Assembly (NCBI GenBank): GCA_021775425.1
Contig: JAJFHX010000046.1
Span: forward strand, 1 to 64,000
Reading direction: 5' to 3'
DNA length: 64,000 bases
From: Hyphomicrobiales bacterium
GTDB lineage: Bacteria; Pseudomonadota; Alphaproteobacteria; Rhizobiales; HXMU1428-3
Position 1 is the stretch's first letter. Every line of letters begins with the position of its first letter. The notes beneath the pieces are model-generated. The model saw only the letters and a program-made list of their open reading frames with translations. It had not been told where the DNA came from and did no database searches. The translations under genes were made by a program, and so were the position numbers. Of the stretch, positions 53,664-62,688 are shown in pieces.

Positions 53664-56545
53664 TCTGCTGGCTCCTTAAATTCAACGCCAAACTCAAGCG
53701 CCTCTGGCGAAGCCGGCAAAACATCTCCGGTGTTAATCGGCTCAAACCGCGGCAAACTTTCTTCTGCGCTGTCCGGTTCAGCTTTTTCAATCCGCACCCG
53801 AAGGTCATACCAGGCCGCCTGTCCGGTAATCGGATCACTGTTAGAATACCGGTACCCGCTTTCTTTTTTCGGCAACAATTCAGAAATCAGGTGGTTAAGC
53901 AAAAATCCTTTTTTCGCTTCAGGCGCATCCTTATCAAGGTTCCATGCCCCTTCTCTTTTGCCAATCGCATTCCATGTCCAGATGGTATCAGGGTTGACCC
54001 CGCTCATCAGTTTAACCTGGCATTTCACCTTACCAATATTACTGATCACCCAGACCCAATCGCGATCTTTAAGCCCAAGGCTTTGCCCCCGCCCACGGTG
54101 GATATATAAATAATTCTCAGCCGTTATCTGCCGCAGCCAGGCATTTTGTGACCCCCAAGAATGATACATATGCATCGGTCGCTGCGTAATCGCATGCATC
54201 GGAAACTCAGCATCATCCAGTTGAGCTTCCTCAAATGGTGGATACCAGAACGGCAGCGGGTCAAAATAAGTTTTTATCCGCTCGCGGTGTTCTTCAGGTG
54301 GAACAACATCACCAAACCCTTCAGCAGCTAGTCTGAACTTTTGCATGGGCTCAGAATAAAGCTGGAAGAAGATCGGCGTCGTTGTGCCCCGATAACCATT
54401 CTTCACCGCAAAATCGAGATAGTCTTTATTCGCCTGCTTGAAATAGCGCAACCCCGGCTCAAGTTCATGCTGGTGAAAACAACCATTTTCAATATAGCGC
54501 TCAAGCTGATTAGGGTTCGGTGCCCCTTCACCATATTGGTCACCATTCTCACCGCGCCACCCCGCTAGCGGGCCGAGCCCCGGCTTACGTTGATGGTTGA
54601 CTATATAATCCGCATACCCACCCGGGTAATTCGGTGAACCATCTTCTTTGCTAAACTCAGGCAATCCAAGCCGCGCCCCAAGATCAATCAGCACATCCTG
54701 AAACGGCCTCACATTCCGATCAGGTTTCACAACCGGCTGTCGAATAGAGTCAGCCGGTCCATTCGGCTCAGAAATCGGCCGATCCAGCATGGAAATACAA
54801 TCCCACCGCTCAAGATATGTCGTATCCGGCAGAATAAGATCAGCATAAGGGATCGTCTCAGAATAATAAGCATCCGAATAGATGATCTTCGGAATTTTAT
54901 AGTCACCCGTTTCTGGGTCTTTGGCTGTCAGATATTTCAGCGTGTCCTTAATGTTCATCGACGAATTCCACGCCATATTCGCCATATACATAAACAACAC
55001 ATCAATTTTATAAGGATCGCACGAACCAGCATTCGGGATAACCATATGCATCAACCCATGCGCTGAAAATGGCGCATCCCAGCTAAATGCCTTGTCAATC
55101 CGCCCCGGCTTGCCGTTCTCATCAATAATCAGATCACCCGGCGATTCAGGAAACCCAAGGTGCGGCCCGCCAAGCGGGGCATTCGGGTGAATGTCCTCAG
55201 GCTTGCCAAATGGTTTTAACCACGGCGGTGTTTGCTTGGGGTAAGGCGGTTTAAACCGAAACCCACCCGGGCAATCAACACTACCAATCAGCACCTGTAA
55301 AATATGGATCATCCGGCAGGTGTGAAACCCGTTGGAATGGGCTGAAATCCCACGCATCGCATGCATGCTCACCGGACGGCCTGTCATTTTATCATGTTTT
55401 TTCCCGGTCCAGTCAGTCCATGGAATATCTAATGTGATTTCATTTTCAAACGCCGCCTCAGCAATTTCAGCCGCCATCCGTACCATCACATCTGCCGAAA
55501 CACCCGTTTGCTCAGCAACATGCGCCGGTGCATAGTCGTCACTTAAAAAACGCGCAGCAAGCAACTGGAACGAAGGCCGCACCTTGCGCCCGTCGCTTAG
55601 TTCATAGTCACCCGCCACAGCGGGAGAAATGCCTTCTAAGTTCGCTTCAACCACCGTTTTTGAATTATGGTCATAAATAAGAGGTTTGCCCTCTTCATCG
55701 CGAGCAAACAAACCATCATCTTCAGCGCCAGGATTATTAATCACAAGCCACGGCGCGTTGGTGTATCTGACCAGATACTCAAAATCAATATTTTCAGTTC
55801 TGAGCATCTCATGAATGAGCGCACCAACAAAAAGCCCGTCCGTCCCGGGGCGAATACCAACCCACTCATCTGCAATCGCTGAATAACCCGTTTGCACCGG
55901 GTTGATTGAAACAAATTTTGCCCCGCGGGTTTTTAGCTTGCCAAGATTGGTCTTAAGCGGGTTAGAACCATGCTCTTCCGCAACCCCAAACAAAATGAAA
56001 TATTTGGTATGATCCCAGTCCGGCTCTCCAAATTCCCAGAACGCACCGCCAATAGTATAAAGCCCGGCTGCCGCCATATTGACAGAACAAAACCCGCCAT
56101 GCGCCGCATAGTTGGATGTGCCATATTTCATCGCCCACAATCCGGTTAACGACTGGCTCTGATCCCGGCCGGTGAAAAACGCCAGTTTTTTCGGGTCTTT
56201 TTTCCGAACTTCTCCCAGCCAGTCCGTCGCCAGCTCAAGTGCCTCATCCCATGAAATCTCTTCAAATTTACCAGACCCGCGCGGCCCCACTCGTTTTAAA
56301 GGCGCTCGCAAGCGCGCAGGAGAATTATGCTGCATAATCCCGGCAGCACCCTTGCCGCAAATAACCCCCTTGTTTACCGGATGGTTTCGATTGCCTTCAA
56401 TATATTTGACAAGTCCATCCTTTAAATGAACCTGAATGCCACAACGACACGCACACATGTAGCAAGTCGTCGTTTTCATTTCATCGGCAATTTTTCTGGA
56501 GAGATTAATCTTTGGTTCTGCTGACATAAACATTAACTTTCTCAT
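53660..56545 (-). CDS. soeA: Molybdopterin oxidoreductase catalytic subunit, SoeA-type sulfite dehydrogenase
   Basis: A 961-residue member of the DMSO-reductase superfamily. The N-terminal [4Fe-4S] site is TTCYMCACRCGI (Cys28, 31, 35) with a fourth Cys in VICGKG. There is no twin-arginine signal before it, so it stays in the cytoplasm, which distinguishes SoeA from exported relatives such as PsrA or DmsA. It would bind a bis-MGD cofactor and oxidise sulfite to sulfate, giving two electrons to SoeB and SoeC. The sulfite substrate is inferred from length, the subunit set and the Xsc context; polysulfide or other S-oxyanion chemistry is the alternative. Confidence 0.8.
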   Translation of the reverse strand: MRKLMFMSAEPKINLSRKIADEMKTTTCYMCACRCGIQVHLKDGLVKYIEGNRNHPVNKGVICGKGAAGIMQHNSPARLRAPLKRVGPRGSGKFEEISWDEALELATDWLGEVRKKDPKKLAFFTGRDQSQSLTGLWAMKYGTSNYAAHGGFCSVNMAAAGLYTIGGAFWEFGEPDWDHTKYFILFGVAEEHGSNPLKTNLGKLKTRGAKFVSINPVQTGYSAIADEWVGIRPGTDGLFVGALIHEMLRTENIDFEYLVRYTNAPWLVINNPGAEDDGLFARDEEGKPLIYDHNSKTVVEANLEGISPAVAGDYELSDGRKVRPSFQLLAARFLSDDYAPAHVAEQTGVSADVMVRMAAEIAEAAFENEITLDIPWTDWTGKKHDKMTGRPVSMHAMRGISAHSNGFHTCRMIHILQVLIGSVDCPGGFRFKPPYPKQTPPWLKPFGKPEDIHPNAPLGGPHLGFPESPGDLIIDENGKPGRIDKAFSWDAPFSAHGLMHMVIPNAGSCDPYKIDVLFMYMANMAWNSSMNIKDTLKYLTAKDPETGDYKIPKIIYSDAYYSETIPYADLILPDTTYLERWDCISMLDRPISEPNGPADSIRQPVVKPDRNVRPFQDVLIDLGARLGLPEFSKEDGSPNYPGGYADYIVNHQRKPGLGPLAGWRGENGDQYGEGAPNPNQLERYIENGCFHQHELEPGLRYFKQANKDYLDFAVKNGYRGTTTPIFFQLYSEPMQKFRLAAEGFGDVVPPEEHRERIKTYFDPLPFWYPPFEEAQLDDAEFPMHAITQRPMHMYHSWGSQNAWLRQITAENYLYIHRGRGQSLGLKDRDWVWVISNIGKVKCQVKLMSGVNPDTIWTWNAIGKREGAWNLDKDAPEAKKGFLLNHLISELLPKKESGYRYSNSDPITGQAAWYDLRVRIEKAEPDSAEESLPRFEPINTGDVLPASPEALEFGVEFKEPAE

Positions 56546-56607
56546 TGAGAGCGGCTTCAGTTTTTATTATTTTAATCTTTGGCATTAGGATACACTTATG
56601 TCGAAAT

Positions 56608-58437
56608 TCAGCGCTTCTCAGCGTCCATTTCGTCTAATTGTTCTAATTGCTCATTCTTTAGCTTTTTCTTTTTTTCAAACGTCGGGCAATCGGTAAATAT
56701 CCGTGCGGTACAGTTTTCACAAATCGACAAATCCATAACTTCAATCGCACTCGATATCGCTTCGAATTTCGAAAGGAATATTTTATTCCCCCCAAGATGT
56801 TCCGTAGTATGGAACTTTTCAAACTGCTTGATCGTGCGGTCTATTTTCGTCTCAATATATAAAAGCCCGCCACGCTCCTTGCGCCTGATGCCTTCTTCAA
56901 TAATCAGTTCTGCCGCCGGCAAATCAATCTGCCCCGCACCTTTGACAACAAACAGCATGCTGGTCTGTGTCGGGTAGATCAGTTCAAACTTTCTAAATTC
57001 CCGGCGCAGCGAATCGACCGAGCCAAAAAACAAAGGACCATCAAGACCAACCACAAGCAATTGCGGACAATGCTTTAAATTATTCTTCTTCACAGACCTG
57101 AACGAACGGTTCGGCAATGAAGGGTCAGGTGAACCTATCAGTAAAGTCGGATGAGAAGAGCGGTCCATGAACAAAACAACAGATAAAATCACCCCGCAAT
57201 AAATTGAAAATTCAAGGTCAACCAGCAATGAAACCGCAAACGTAATCCCGGCAATGGCAGTTTCAGATCTTGAAGTTTCTACAATATGAAAGATCTCGCG
57301 TCTGTCGATTAATTTCCACGCCACAATCATAATCACGCCCGCCATCGCAGGGATTGGAACATAAGCAAAATAAGGCGCGACGAATAAAAGGATCAGAAAC
57401 AGAAAAACAGCCGCAAATATAGCTGAAAGCGGCGTTTTCGCTCCTGCTTCATAGTTTAACCCACTTCGTGTAAATGAAGCTGAACCCGGATAGCAGCTGA
57501 AAAAACTACCCACAACATTCGAAGCCCCCTGGCCTACAAACTCTCTGTTCGCATCAATATCCTGTTTTGAGCGCATCGCAATCGCCCGGCTGACAGACAT
57601 CGCCTCTATTAATCCAACCAGCGCAATCGCCAGTGCAGGAGATGTCAGTTGCTGCATATAAGATGCCTGCATTGGCGGTAAAGAAAAAACAGGCATCACC
57701 GCACCAATTTCACCAATCGTGGATACATCCTTTGCTAGCTCACCAAGAGCTAGATAAACCAATGTACCAATCAACAGAGCAATCAGATAGTTCGGCCAGC
57801 CCGGTTTATATTTCTTTATCAAAAGTGCCGTTAACAGTGCCGTCAACGCAATCAGCAAAGAAACCATGCTGGTTTCCCCCAACCGGCTGAACAGCGCCCC
57901 TAGAAACTGGAAAATATGCTCTGGCCGAGGTAAATCCAGCCCCAGCATATGCCGAACCTGACTTAACGCAATCAATAACGCCGCACCGGCAATAAACCCG
58001 GTCATCACCGAATGCGAAACATAATTCACCAGTGTCCCAAGCCGCGCCAGCCCCAGCATCATCTGTATCAGGCCAACAAACAATGCAAGCGTAACAGCAG
58101 CTTGCAAAAACTCCTGACTGCCAACCGGGTAAAGCCCGGAAAGTGCCCCGAAAACTAGCGCCGATATCGCCGTCGTCGGGCCAGAAACAGTATGCCATGA
58201 TGAGCCAAGCAAAGCCGCAACAATTGGCGTCACCATCGCTGTATAAAATCCATACTCAGGCGGCAACCCGGCAATCGCCGCAAAAGCCACACCCTGCGGC
58301 AAAACAATCGTCGCCCCCGTTAACCCGGCATAAGCATCCGCGCGCACAGTCTCAGCATTTACCTTTCGAAACCAGTCCGGTTTTTGAAAAATAAATTGCC
58401 ACATCTGTTTGACATTGAGCGCAAGCTGGGCAGGCAT
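56608..58437 (-). CDS. SulP-family anion permease with STAS domain
   Basis: The 609-residue protein begins at ATG 58437; the frame is open to 58491. About 12-14 membrane segments include the family mark near YAGLTGATIVLPQGVAFA and QGASNVVGSFFSCYPGSASFTRSGLN (quoted in part as GSASFTRSGLN). The C-terminal STAS domain runs from about 455 (LLVVGLDGPLFFG) to 590, and a Cys-rich end (CENCTARIFTDCP) follows. SulP proteins move sulfate, bicarbonate or other anions. It is the first gene of the sulP-soeABC unit, so removal of the sulfate made by SoeABC, or sulfite export, is the likely job. Confidence 0.88.
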   Translation of the reverse strand: MPAQLALNVKQMWQFIFQKPDWFRKVNAETVRADAYAGLTGATIVLPQGVAFAAIAGLPPEYGFYTAMVTPIVAALLGSSWHTVSGPTTAISALVFGALSGLYPVGSQEFLQAAVTLALFVGLIQMMLGLARLGTLVNYVSHSVMTGFIAGAALLIALSQVRHMLGLDLPRPEHIFQFLGALFSRLGETSMVSLLIALTALLTALLIKKYKPGWPNYLIALLIGTLVYLALGELAKDVSTIGEIGAVMPVFSLPPMQASYMQQLTSPALAIALVGLIEAMSVSRAIAMRSKQDIDANREFVGQGASNVVGSFFSCYPGSASFTRSGLNYEAGAKTPLSAIFAAVFLFLILLFVAPYFAYVPIPAMAGVIMIVAWKLIDRREIFHIVETSRSETAIAGITFAVSLLVDLEFSIYCGVILSVVLFMDRSSHPTLLIGSPDPSLPNRSFRSVKKNNLKHCPQLLVVGLDGPLFFGSVDSLRREFRKFELIYPTQTSMLFVVKGAGQIDLPAAELIIEEGIRRKERGGLLYIETKIDRTIKQFEKFHTTEHLGGNKIFLSKFEAISSAIEVMDLSICENCTARIFTDCPTFEKKKKLKNEQLEQLDEMDAEKR

Positions 58438-58843
58438 AAAATACTTTCTGTATAGAGAACAAACTGAATAAAGACAAAATGAAGTGTTCAATCACGGGCT
58501 GGATCATATCAATCAGCAACCGTCTTTTTTAATTTCATAAATTGAAGGTGATGAGACTGAAGCTTCAGCCTCACTGGGTTTATTAGCCCCCCGTCATTGC
58601 AATGGTTGATTAACAACGGAAAATAACCGGCATGTTGTTCAAACCATTAAGTAACAGAATTGCAAATACTGAGTTTTGGTCACTGAAACAGGTGTTGTTA
58701 TAATTTATAAATTTCAGAAATTTACAGCAGCAACTTCAGTACGAATTTTTTTCATCACACTCACCCGGAATGCAGTCATGCATAAAACGAATTTTATTCC
58801 CTTAAATTCACCGGATGGACGATTCAGTTCTACAGACTAGTGA

Positions 58844-58871
58844 ATGAAAACAAAAATACAAACGTTTACAT
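58844..58871. promoter_or_regulatory. LacI-family operator, copy 2
   Basis: It differs from 50813-50840 by only one base (27 of 28) and holds the same core TACAAACGTTTACAT. It lies about 400 bases upstream of the sulP start and downstream of xsc. The conserved flank extends on the same side as in copy 1, toward the minus-strand genes, as if it contained part of their promoters. Confidence 0.75.
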
Positions 58872-59005
58872 CAAAAATTTTAGTTTAAGATTGCATAACT
58901 GGGCGCAAAACGAGAAATGAGAAAATCTAACAATTTGAATTAGCAAATTTCACAGCTAAAATGGGCCCAATCAAACCCTTTTAAAAACTTAATCATGCTC
59001 CACGA

Positions 59006-59048
59006 AGCCCGGGCAATCGTGTCAATAAACACAATGCCCGGTCTTCAT
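59006..59048 (-). terminator. Terminator after xsc
   Basis: A long imperfect hairpin (GAAGCCCGGGCAATCGTGT pairs with ACACAATGCCCGG..CTTC) lies 13 bases after the xsc stop. It has no immediate T run, so it may need help, but it separates xsc from the sulP unit. Confidence 0.55.
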
Positions 59049-59060
59049 GAAGGGCAGGAT

Positions 59061-60842
59061 TTAATCCAAAATAATCTGCGGGCGCATATCTTCTTTACGA
59101 ATGCCAGCAACCTCAACCGGTTTTTTCATCGCATCCCGGCGGAACGGTTCACCCAGTTCCTGATTAAGCACAACTTCGATAAATGTCGTCACATTATCAT
59201 TCATCTGTTCATCAACCGCCACGCGCAGCGCTTCGGTCAGTTGATCTGTGCTTCTAACCTGCACACCTTTCAGGCCGCAACCTTCAGCAACTTTGGCATA
59301 TTCAACACCAAGATTAAGTTCCGTGCCGACAAAATTATCATCATACCAAAGCGTGGTATTGCGCTTTTCAGCACCCCATTGATAATTCCTGAAAATCACC
59401 ATGGTGATTGGTGGCCAGTCATTCCGGCCGCAAGCGGTCATTTCATTCATCGAAATACCAAAAGCACCATCACCGGCAAAACCAACCACTGGCACATCAG
59501 GGCAACCGATTTTTGCACCAAGGATAGCTGGCAATCCATAACCGCATGGCCCGAATAACCCAGGAGCGAGATATTTACGCCCCTGTTCAAAACTCGGGTA
59601 AGCATTACCAATCGCGCAGTTGTTACCAATATCAGATGAAATAATCGCGTCTTTCGGCAATGAAGCCTGAATAGCCCGCCACGCCATGCGCGGTGACATC
59701 CGCTCAGGTTCCCGATTCCGCGCACGCTCATTCCAAGTCGTACCCGGGTCATCATCTTCATGATCCATAGACGACAATAATTGCAGCCATGCCGATTTCG
59801 TCGTATGGACCAGAGCTTCCCGCTCTTTCCGTCCTTTGCTGCCAGCATCAGAAGAAAGTTGCTCTAGAATTTGTTCTGCAACCAGCTTCGCATCACCCTG
59901 AATGCCAACGGCTAGTTTTTTGGTGAGGCCAATTCGGTCAGAGTTTATATCAACCTGAATAACCTTGGCGTCTTTTGGCCAGTAGTCAATGCCATAGCCC
60001 GGCAATGTCGAAAACGGATTCAGCCTTGTGCCGAGACATAACACAACATCAGCCTTTGAAATAATTTCCATTGCCGCTTTCGAGCCATTATAGCCAAGCG
60101 GCCCAACAGCCAGCTTATGGCTTCCTGGAAACGCATCATTATGCTGATAACCACAGCAGACAGGCGCACTTAACTTTTCCGCTAACTTAACAGATTGAGG
60201 GATAGCGTTTGCAAGCACCACACCGGCACCATTCACAATTACAGGAAACTCAGCGTCAGAAAGCAGTTTCGCCGCTTCTTTAATCGCAGCTTCACCGCCA
60301 CGCGGGCGCTCAAGACGAACAATCTGCGGTAGATCAATGTCAATAATCTGTGTCCAGAAATCACGCGGCACATTGATCTGAGCTGGCGCAGAACCACGCC
60401 ATGCTTTTTCAATCACTCTGTTGAGAACTTCAGCCATACGCGATGGGTCACGCACTTCTTCCTGATAACAAACCATGTCAGCAAACAGACGCATTTGTTC
60501 AATTTCCTGAAAGCCGCCCTGTCCAATGGTTTTATTCGCCGCTTGTGGTGTCACCAGCAACATCGGCGTGTGGTTCCAGTAAGCCGTTTTAATCGCCGTA
60601 ACAAAATTGGTAATACCAGGTCCGTTTTGGGCAATTGACATACACATTTTACCAGATGATCTGGTAAACCCGTCAGCAATCATTCCGGCGGTTGTTTCAT
60701 GTGCACAATCCCAGAACTTAATCCCCGCAGCCGGAAACAAATCTGAAATCGGCATCATCGCAGAACCAATAATCCCAAAAGCATGCTCAATTCCATGCAT
60801 TTGCAAAACCTTGATGAAGGCTTCTTCAGTGTTCATTTTCAT
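59061..60842 (-). CDS. xsc: Sulfoacetaldehyde acetyltransferase (Xsc)
   Basis: A 593-residue thiamine-diphosphate enzyme, the family's usual length. The start MKMNTEEAFIKVLQMHGIEHAF (quoted in part as LQMHGIEHAFGIIGSAMM), SIAQNGPGITNFVTAIKTAYW, PQAANKTIGQGGFQE and the TPP motif GDGAFGISMNEM are the hallmark sequence of Xsc rather than of acetolactate synthase. It cleaves sulfoacetaldehyde with phosphate to acetyl phosphate and sulfite. It is downstream of the GMC enzyme on the same strand, separated by 133 bases, and supplies Pta and SoeABC with their substrates. Confidence 0.97.
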   Translation of the reverse strand: MKMNTEEAFIKVLQMHGIEHAFGIIGSAMMPISDLFPAAGIKFWDCAHETTAGMIADGFTRSSGKMCMSIAQNGPGITNFVTAIKTAYWNHTPMLLVTPQAANKTIGQGGFQEIEQMRLFADMVCYQEEVRDPSRMAEVLNRVIEKAWRGSAPAQINVPRDFWTQIIDIDLPQIVRLERPRGGEAAIKEAAKLLSDAEFPVIVNGAGVVLANAIPQSVKLAEKLSAPVCCGYQHNDAFPGSHKLAVGPLGYNGSKAAMEIISKADVVLCLGTRLNPFSTLPGYGIDYWPKDAKVIQVDINSDRIGLTKKLAVGIQGDAKLVAEQILEQLSSDAGSKGRKEREALVHTTKSAWLQLLSSMDHEDDDPGTTWNERARNREPERMSPRMAWRAIQASLPKDAIISSDIGNNCAIGNAYPSFEQGRKYLAPGLFGPCGYGLPAILGAKIGCPDVPVVGFAGDGAFGISMNEMTACGRNDWPPITMVIFRNYQWGAEKRNTTLWYDDNFVGTELNLGVEYAKVAEGCGLKGVQVRSTDQLTEALRVAVDEQMNDNVTTFIEVVLNQELGEPFRRDAMKKPVEVAGIRKEDMRPQIILD

Positions 60843-60975
60843 AACTGTAATCTCCTGTTATCTCGTCATTTGTGACTTATTGTTAAAGATAGACTGCGTC
60901 ACTCTTAGTCTGCATCTCTTAGTTAAAATACGTACATTCCGCATCGATAAAAATTTCGCACGAGTTAAATCATGC

Positions 60976-62580
60976 TTAAATCTGATGGTCTTGCCTGATC
61001 ATATCACTGGCCTTTTCACCAATCATAATCGCAGGCGCATTGGTATTCCCCGAAACAATTTCCGGCATGATCGAACAATCCGCCACTCGAAGCCCCTTGA
61101 TACCATGCAACCGCAAACGGTCATCAACAACAGCCAAATCATCCTGGCCCATTTTACAAGTGCCCGTCGGGTGATAAATAGAGCAGGAATTCATCCGTGC
61201 CCATTCAAGCAATTCAGCATCCGTCTGCAATTCCGGCCCCGGATTAAACCGCTCGGAAATTTTGCTGTTGAGCGGTGCTTGTTCAGAAATTTTAAGTGCA
61301 ATTTTCACCCCTTCGGTAATTGTCCTTCGGTCTGTTTCTGTCGACAGATAGTTCGGATGAATGGCAGGATAAGTTTTAATATTATTATCCTCTAAAAGAA
61401 TTTCACCCCGGCTTTCCGGCCGCAACTGGCAGACAGACGCAGTAAATGCAGAAAACGGATGCACACCTTCGCTTGGGCTGTCAGCCGACCATGGCTGAAT
61501 GTGAAACTGAATATCAGGCGTTTCAACATCAGGCCCGGTTCTTAAAAAACCAGTCGCGAGGCTGGCAGCCATCGTCATAGGACCGGCCCGGAAAAAAATA
61601 TATTTCAAACCAATCCGCGCCTGATTAAACAAACTTCTCACTTCATCGTTTAGCGTCGGCTCTTTGCATTTAAAAACCAGCCGAGCCTGCAAATGATCCT
61701 GCAGATTTTTCCCAACCCCGGGCAAATGCTTTTTAACCTCAACCCCTTTGGATTTCAAATGAGCTGCATCACCAATGCCTGATAGCATAAGAATTTGCGG
61801 AGACCCGATTGAACCTGAACTAAGAATAACTTCTTTACTGGCCTTCACAAAAACTTCCGTACCATTGGCTTTTTCAAAAATAACACCGGTCGCCCGCTCA
61901 CCCTCTATAACAATTTTTTTGGTCAGCGCTCTGGTAATCACTCTCAGGTTTTTTCGTTTCTTCGCCGGGTTCAGATAAGCCACCGCAGCACTGCACCGCC
62001 GTCCGTTCTTGGTCGTTAATTGAAAATACCCAACCCCTTCCTGATCAGCACCATTATAATCCGTATTATATTTATAACCCGCATTCTGCGCCGCATGCAC
62101 CCAGGCATCACATATTGGCCGTTGCAATCTCATGTCAGATACAGTCAGCGGGCCACCAACACCATGATAGTCATCTTCACCCCGCTCCTGATTTTCAGCC
62201 CGCTTAAACAGAGGCAAAACACTGTCCCAGCCCCAGCCCTTATTTCCCATCTGCTGCCAGCGGTCATAATCCTGCGACTGACCGCGCACATAGAGCAAAC
62301 CATTCAGCGAACTAGACCCACCAAGCACTTTTCCGCGTGGCCATTTTATCTTGCGCTGGTTCAAACCCGGGTCAGATTCAGTTTCATAACACCAGTCCAC
62401 AGAAGGATTATCCATCGTCTTGAAATAACCCACCGGCACATGGATCCACGGATTAAGGTCACGCCCGCCAGCTTCAAGTAACACAACGTTTTCATTAGGA
62501 TTTTCTGACAATCGGTTCGCCAGAACACAGCCCGCAGAACCAGCGCCGACAATGACAAAATCGCTCTCTATCACTTGCAT
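60976..62580 (-). CDS. GMC-family FAD alcohol dehydrogenase, isethionate dehydrogenase candidate
   Basis: A 534-residue choline-dehydrogenase-like flavoprotein. The FAD-binding motif FVIVGAGSAGCVLANRLSE and VVLLEAG open the protein. GGSSSLNGLLYVRG, LSSGSIGSPQILMLSGIGD and the C-terminal IYHPTGTCKMG (active-site His region) are typical of GMC enzymes. There is no signal peptide. It oxidises an alcohol to an aldehyde. The best local candidate is isethionate, since its product, sulfoacetaldehyde, is the substrate of the next gene, xsc; the known isethionate dehydrogenase IseJ belongs to this family. Choline or another alcohol remains possible. Confidence 0.8.
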   Translation of the reverse strand: MQVIESDFVIVGAGSAGCVLANRLSENPNENVVLLEAGGRDLNPWIHVPVGYFKTMDNPSVDWCYETESDPGLNQRKIKWPRGKVLGGSSSLNGLLYVRGQSQDYDRWQQMGNKGWGWDSVLPLFKRAENQERGEDDYHGVGGPLTVSDMRLQRPICDAWVHAAQNAGYKYNTDYNGADQEGVGYFQLTTKNGRRCSAAVAYLNPAKKRKNLRVITRALTKKIVIEGERATGVIFEKANGTEVFVKASKEVILSSGSIGSPQILMLSGIGDAAHLKSKGVEVKKHLPGVGKNLQDHLQARLVFKCKEPTLNDEVRSLFNQARIGLKYIFFRAGPMTMAASLATGFLRTGPDVETPDIQFHIQPWSADSPSEGVHPFSAFTASVCQLRPESRGEILLEDNNIKTYPAIHPNYLSTETDRRTITEGVKIALKISEQAPLNSKISERFNPGPELQTDAELLEWARMNSCSIYHPTGTCKMGQDDLAVVDDRLRLHGIKGLRVADCSIMPEIVSGNTNAPAIMIGEKASDMIRQDHQI

Positions 62581-62688
62581 ATGCGGTTCCCTTCAAAATG
62601 GCTGCTTACAAATTAACTTGATATGTTTTTAATAATATGCTTTTTTTGAGACTGCAAGTCTTATTTTTTGCATTTTTGGGAGGAACCA

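Larger units (their letters stand above)
58438..59060. other. Gene-free region upstream of sulP-soeABC
   Basis: A 623-base stretch. It holds the second AAACGTTT operator and, at its right end, the terminator of xsc. A promoter for the sulP unit should lie here. The last 500 bases are A+T-rich without a frame of interest. Confidence 0.5.

Noticed and set aside
53660-56545. Polysulfide/thiosulfate reductase, DMSO reductase or formate dehydrogenase
   Set aside because: Exported relatives carry a Tat signal, which is missing here, and the setting with xsc favours a cytoplasmic sulfite dehydrogenase. A different S-oxyanion is still possible.
59061-60842. Acetolactate synthase
   Set aside because: The N-terminal sequence and the QAANKTIGQGGFQE segment match Xsc, and no small regulatory subunit gene follows.
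62020-62481. Long frames antisense to the GMC, Xsc, SoeA and hsd genes
   Set aside because: They lie over clear genes, lack ribosome sites and family motifs, and follow from codon bias of the sense genes.
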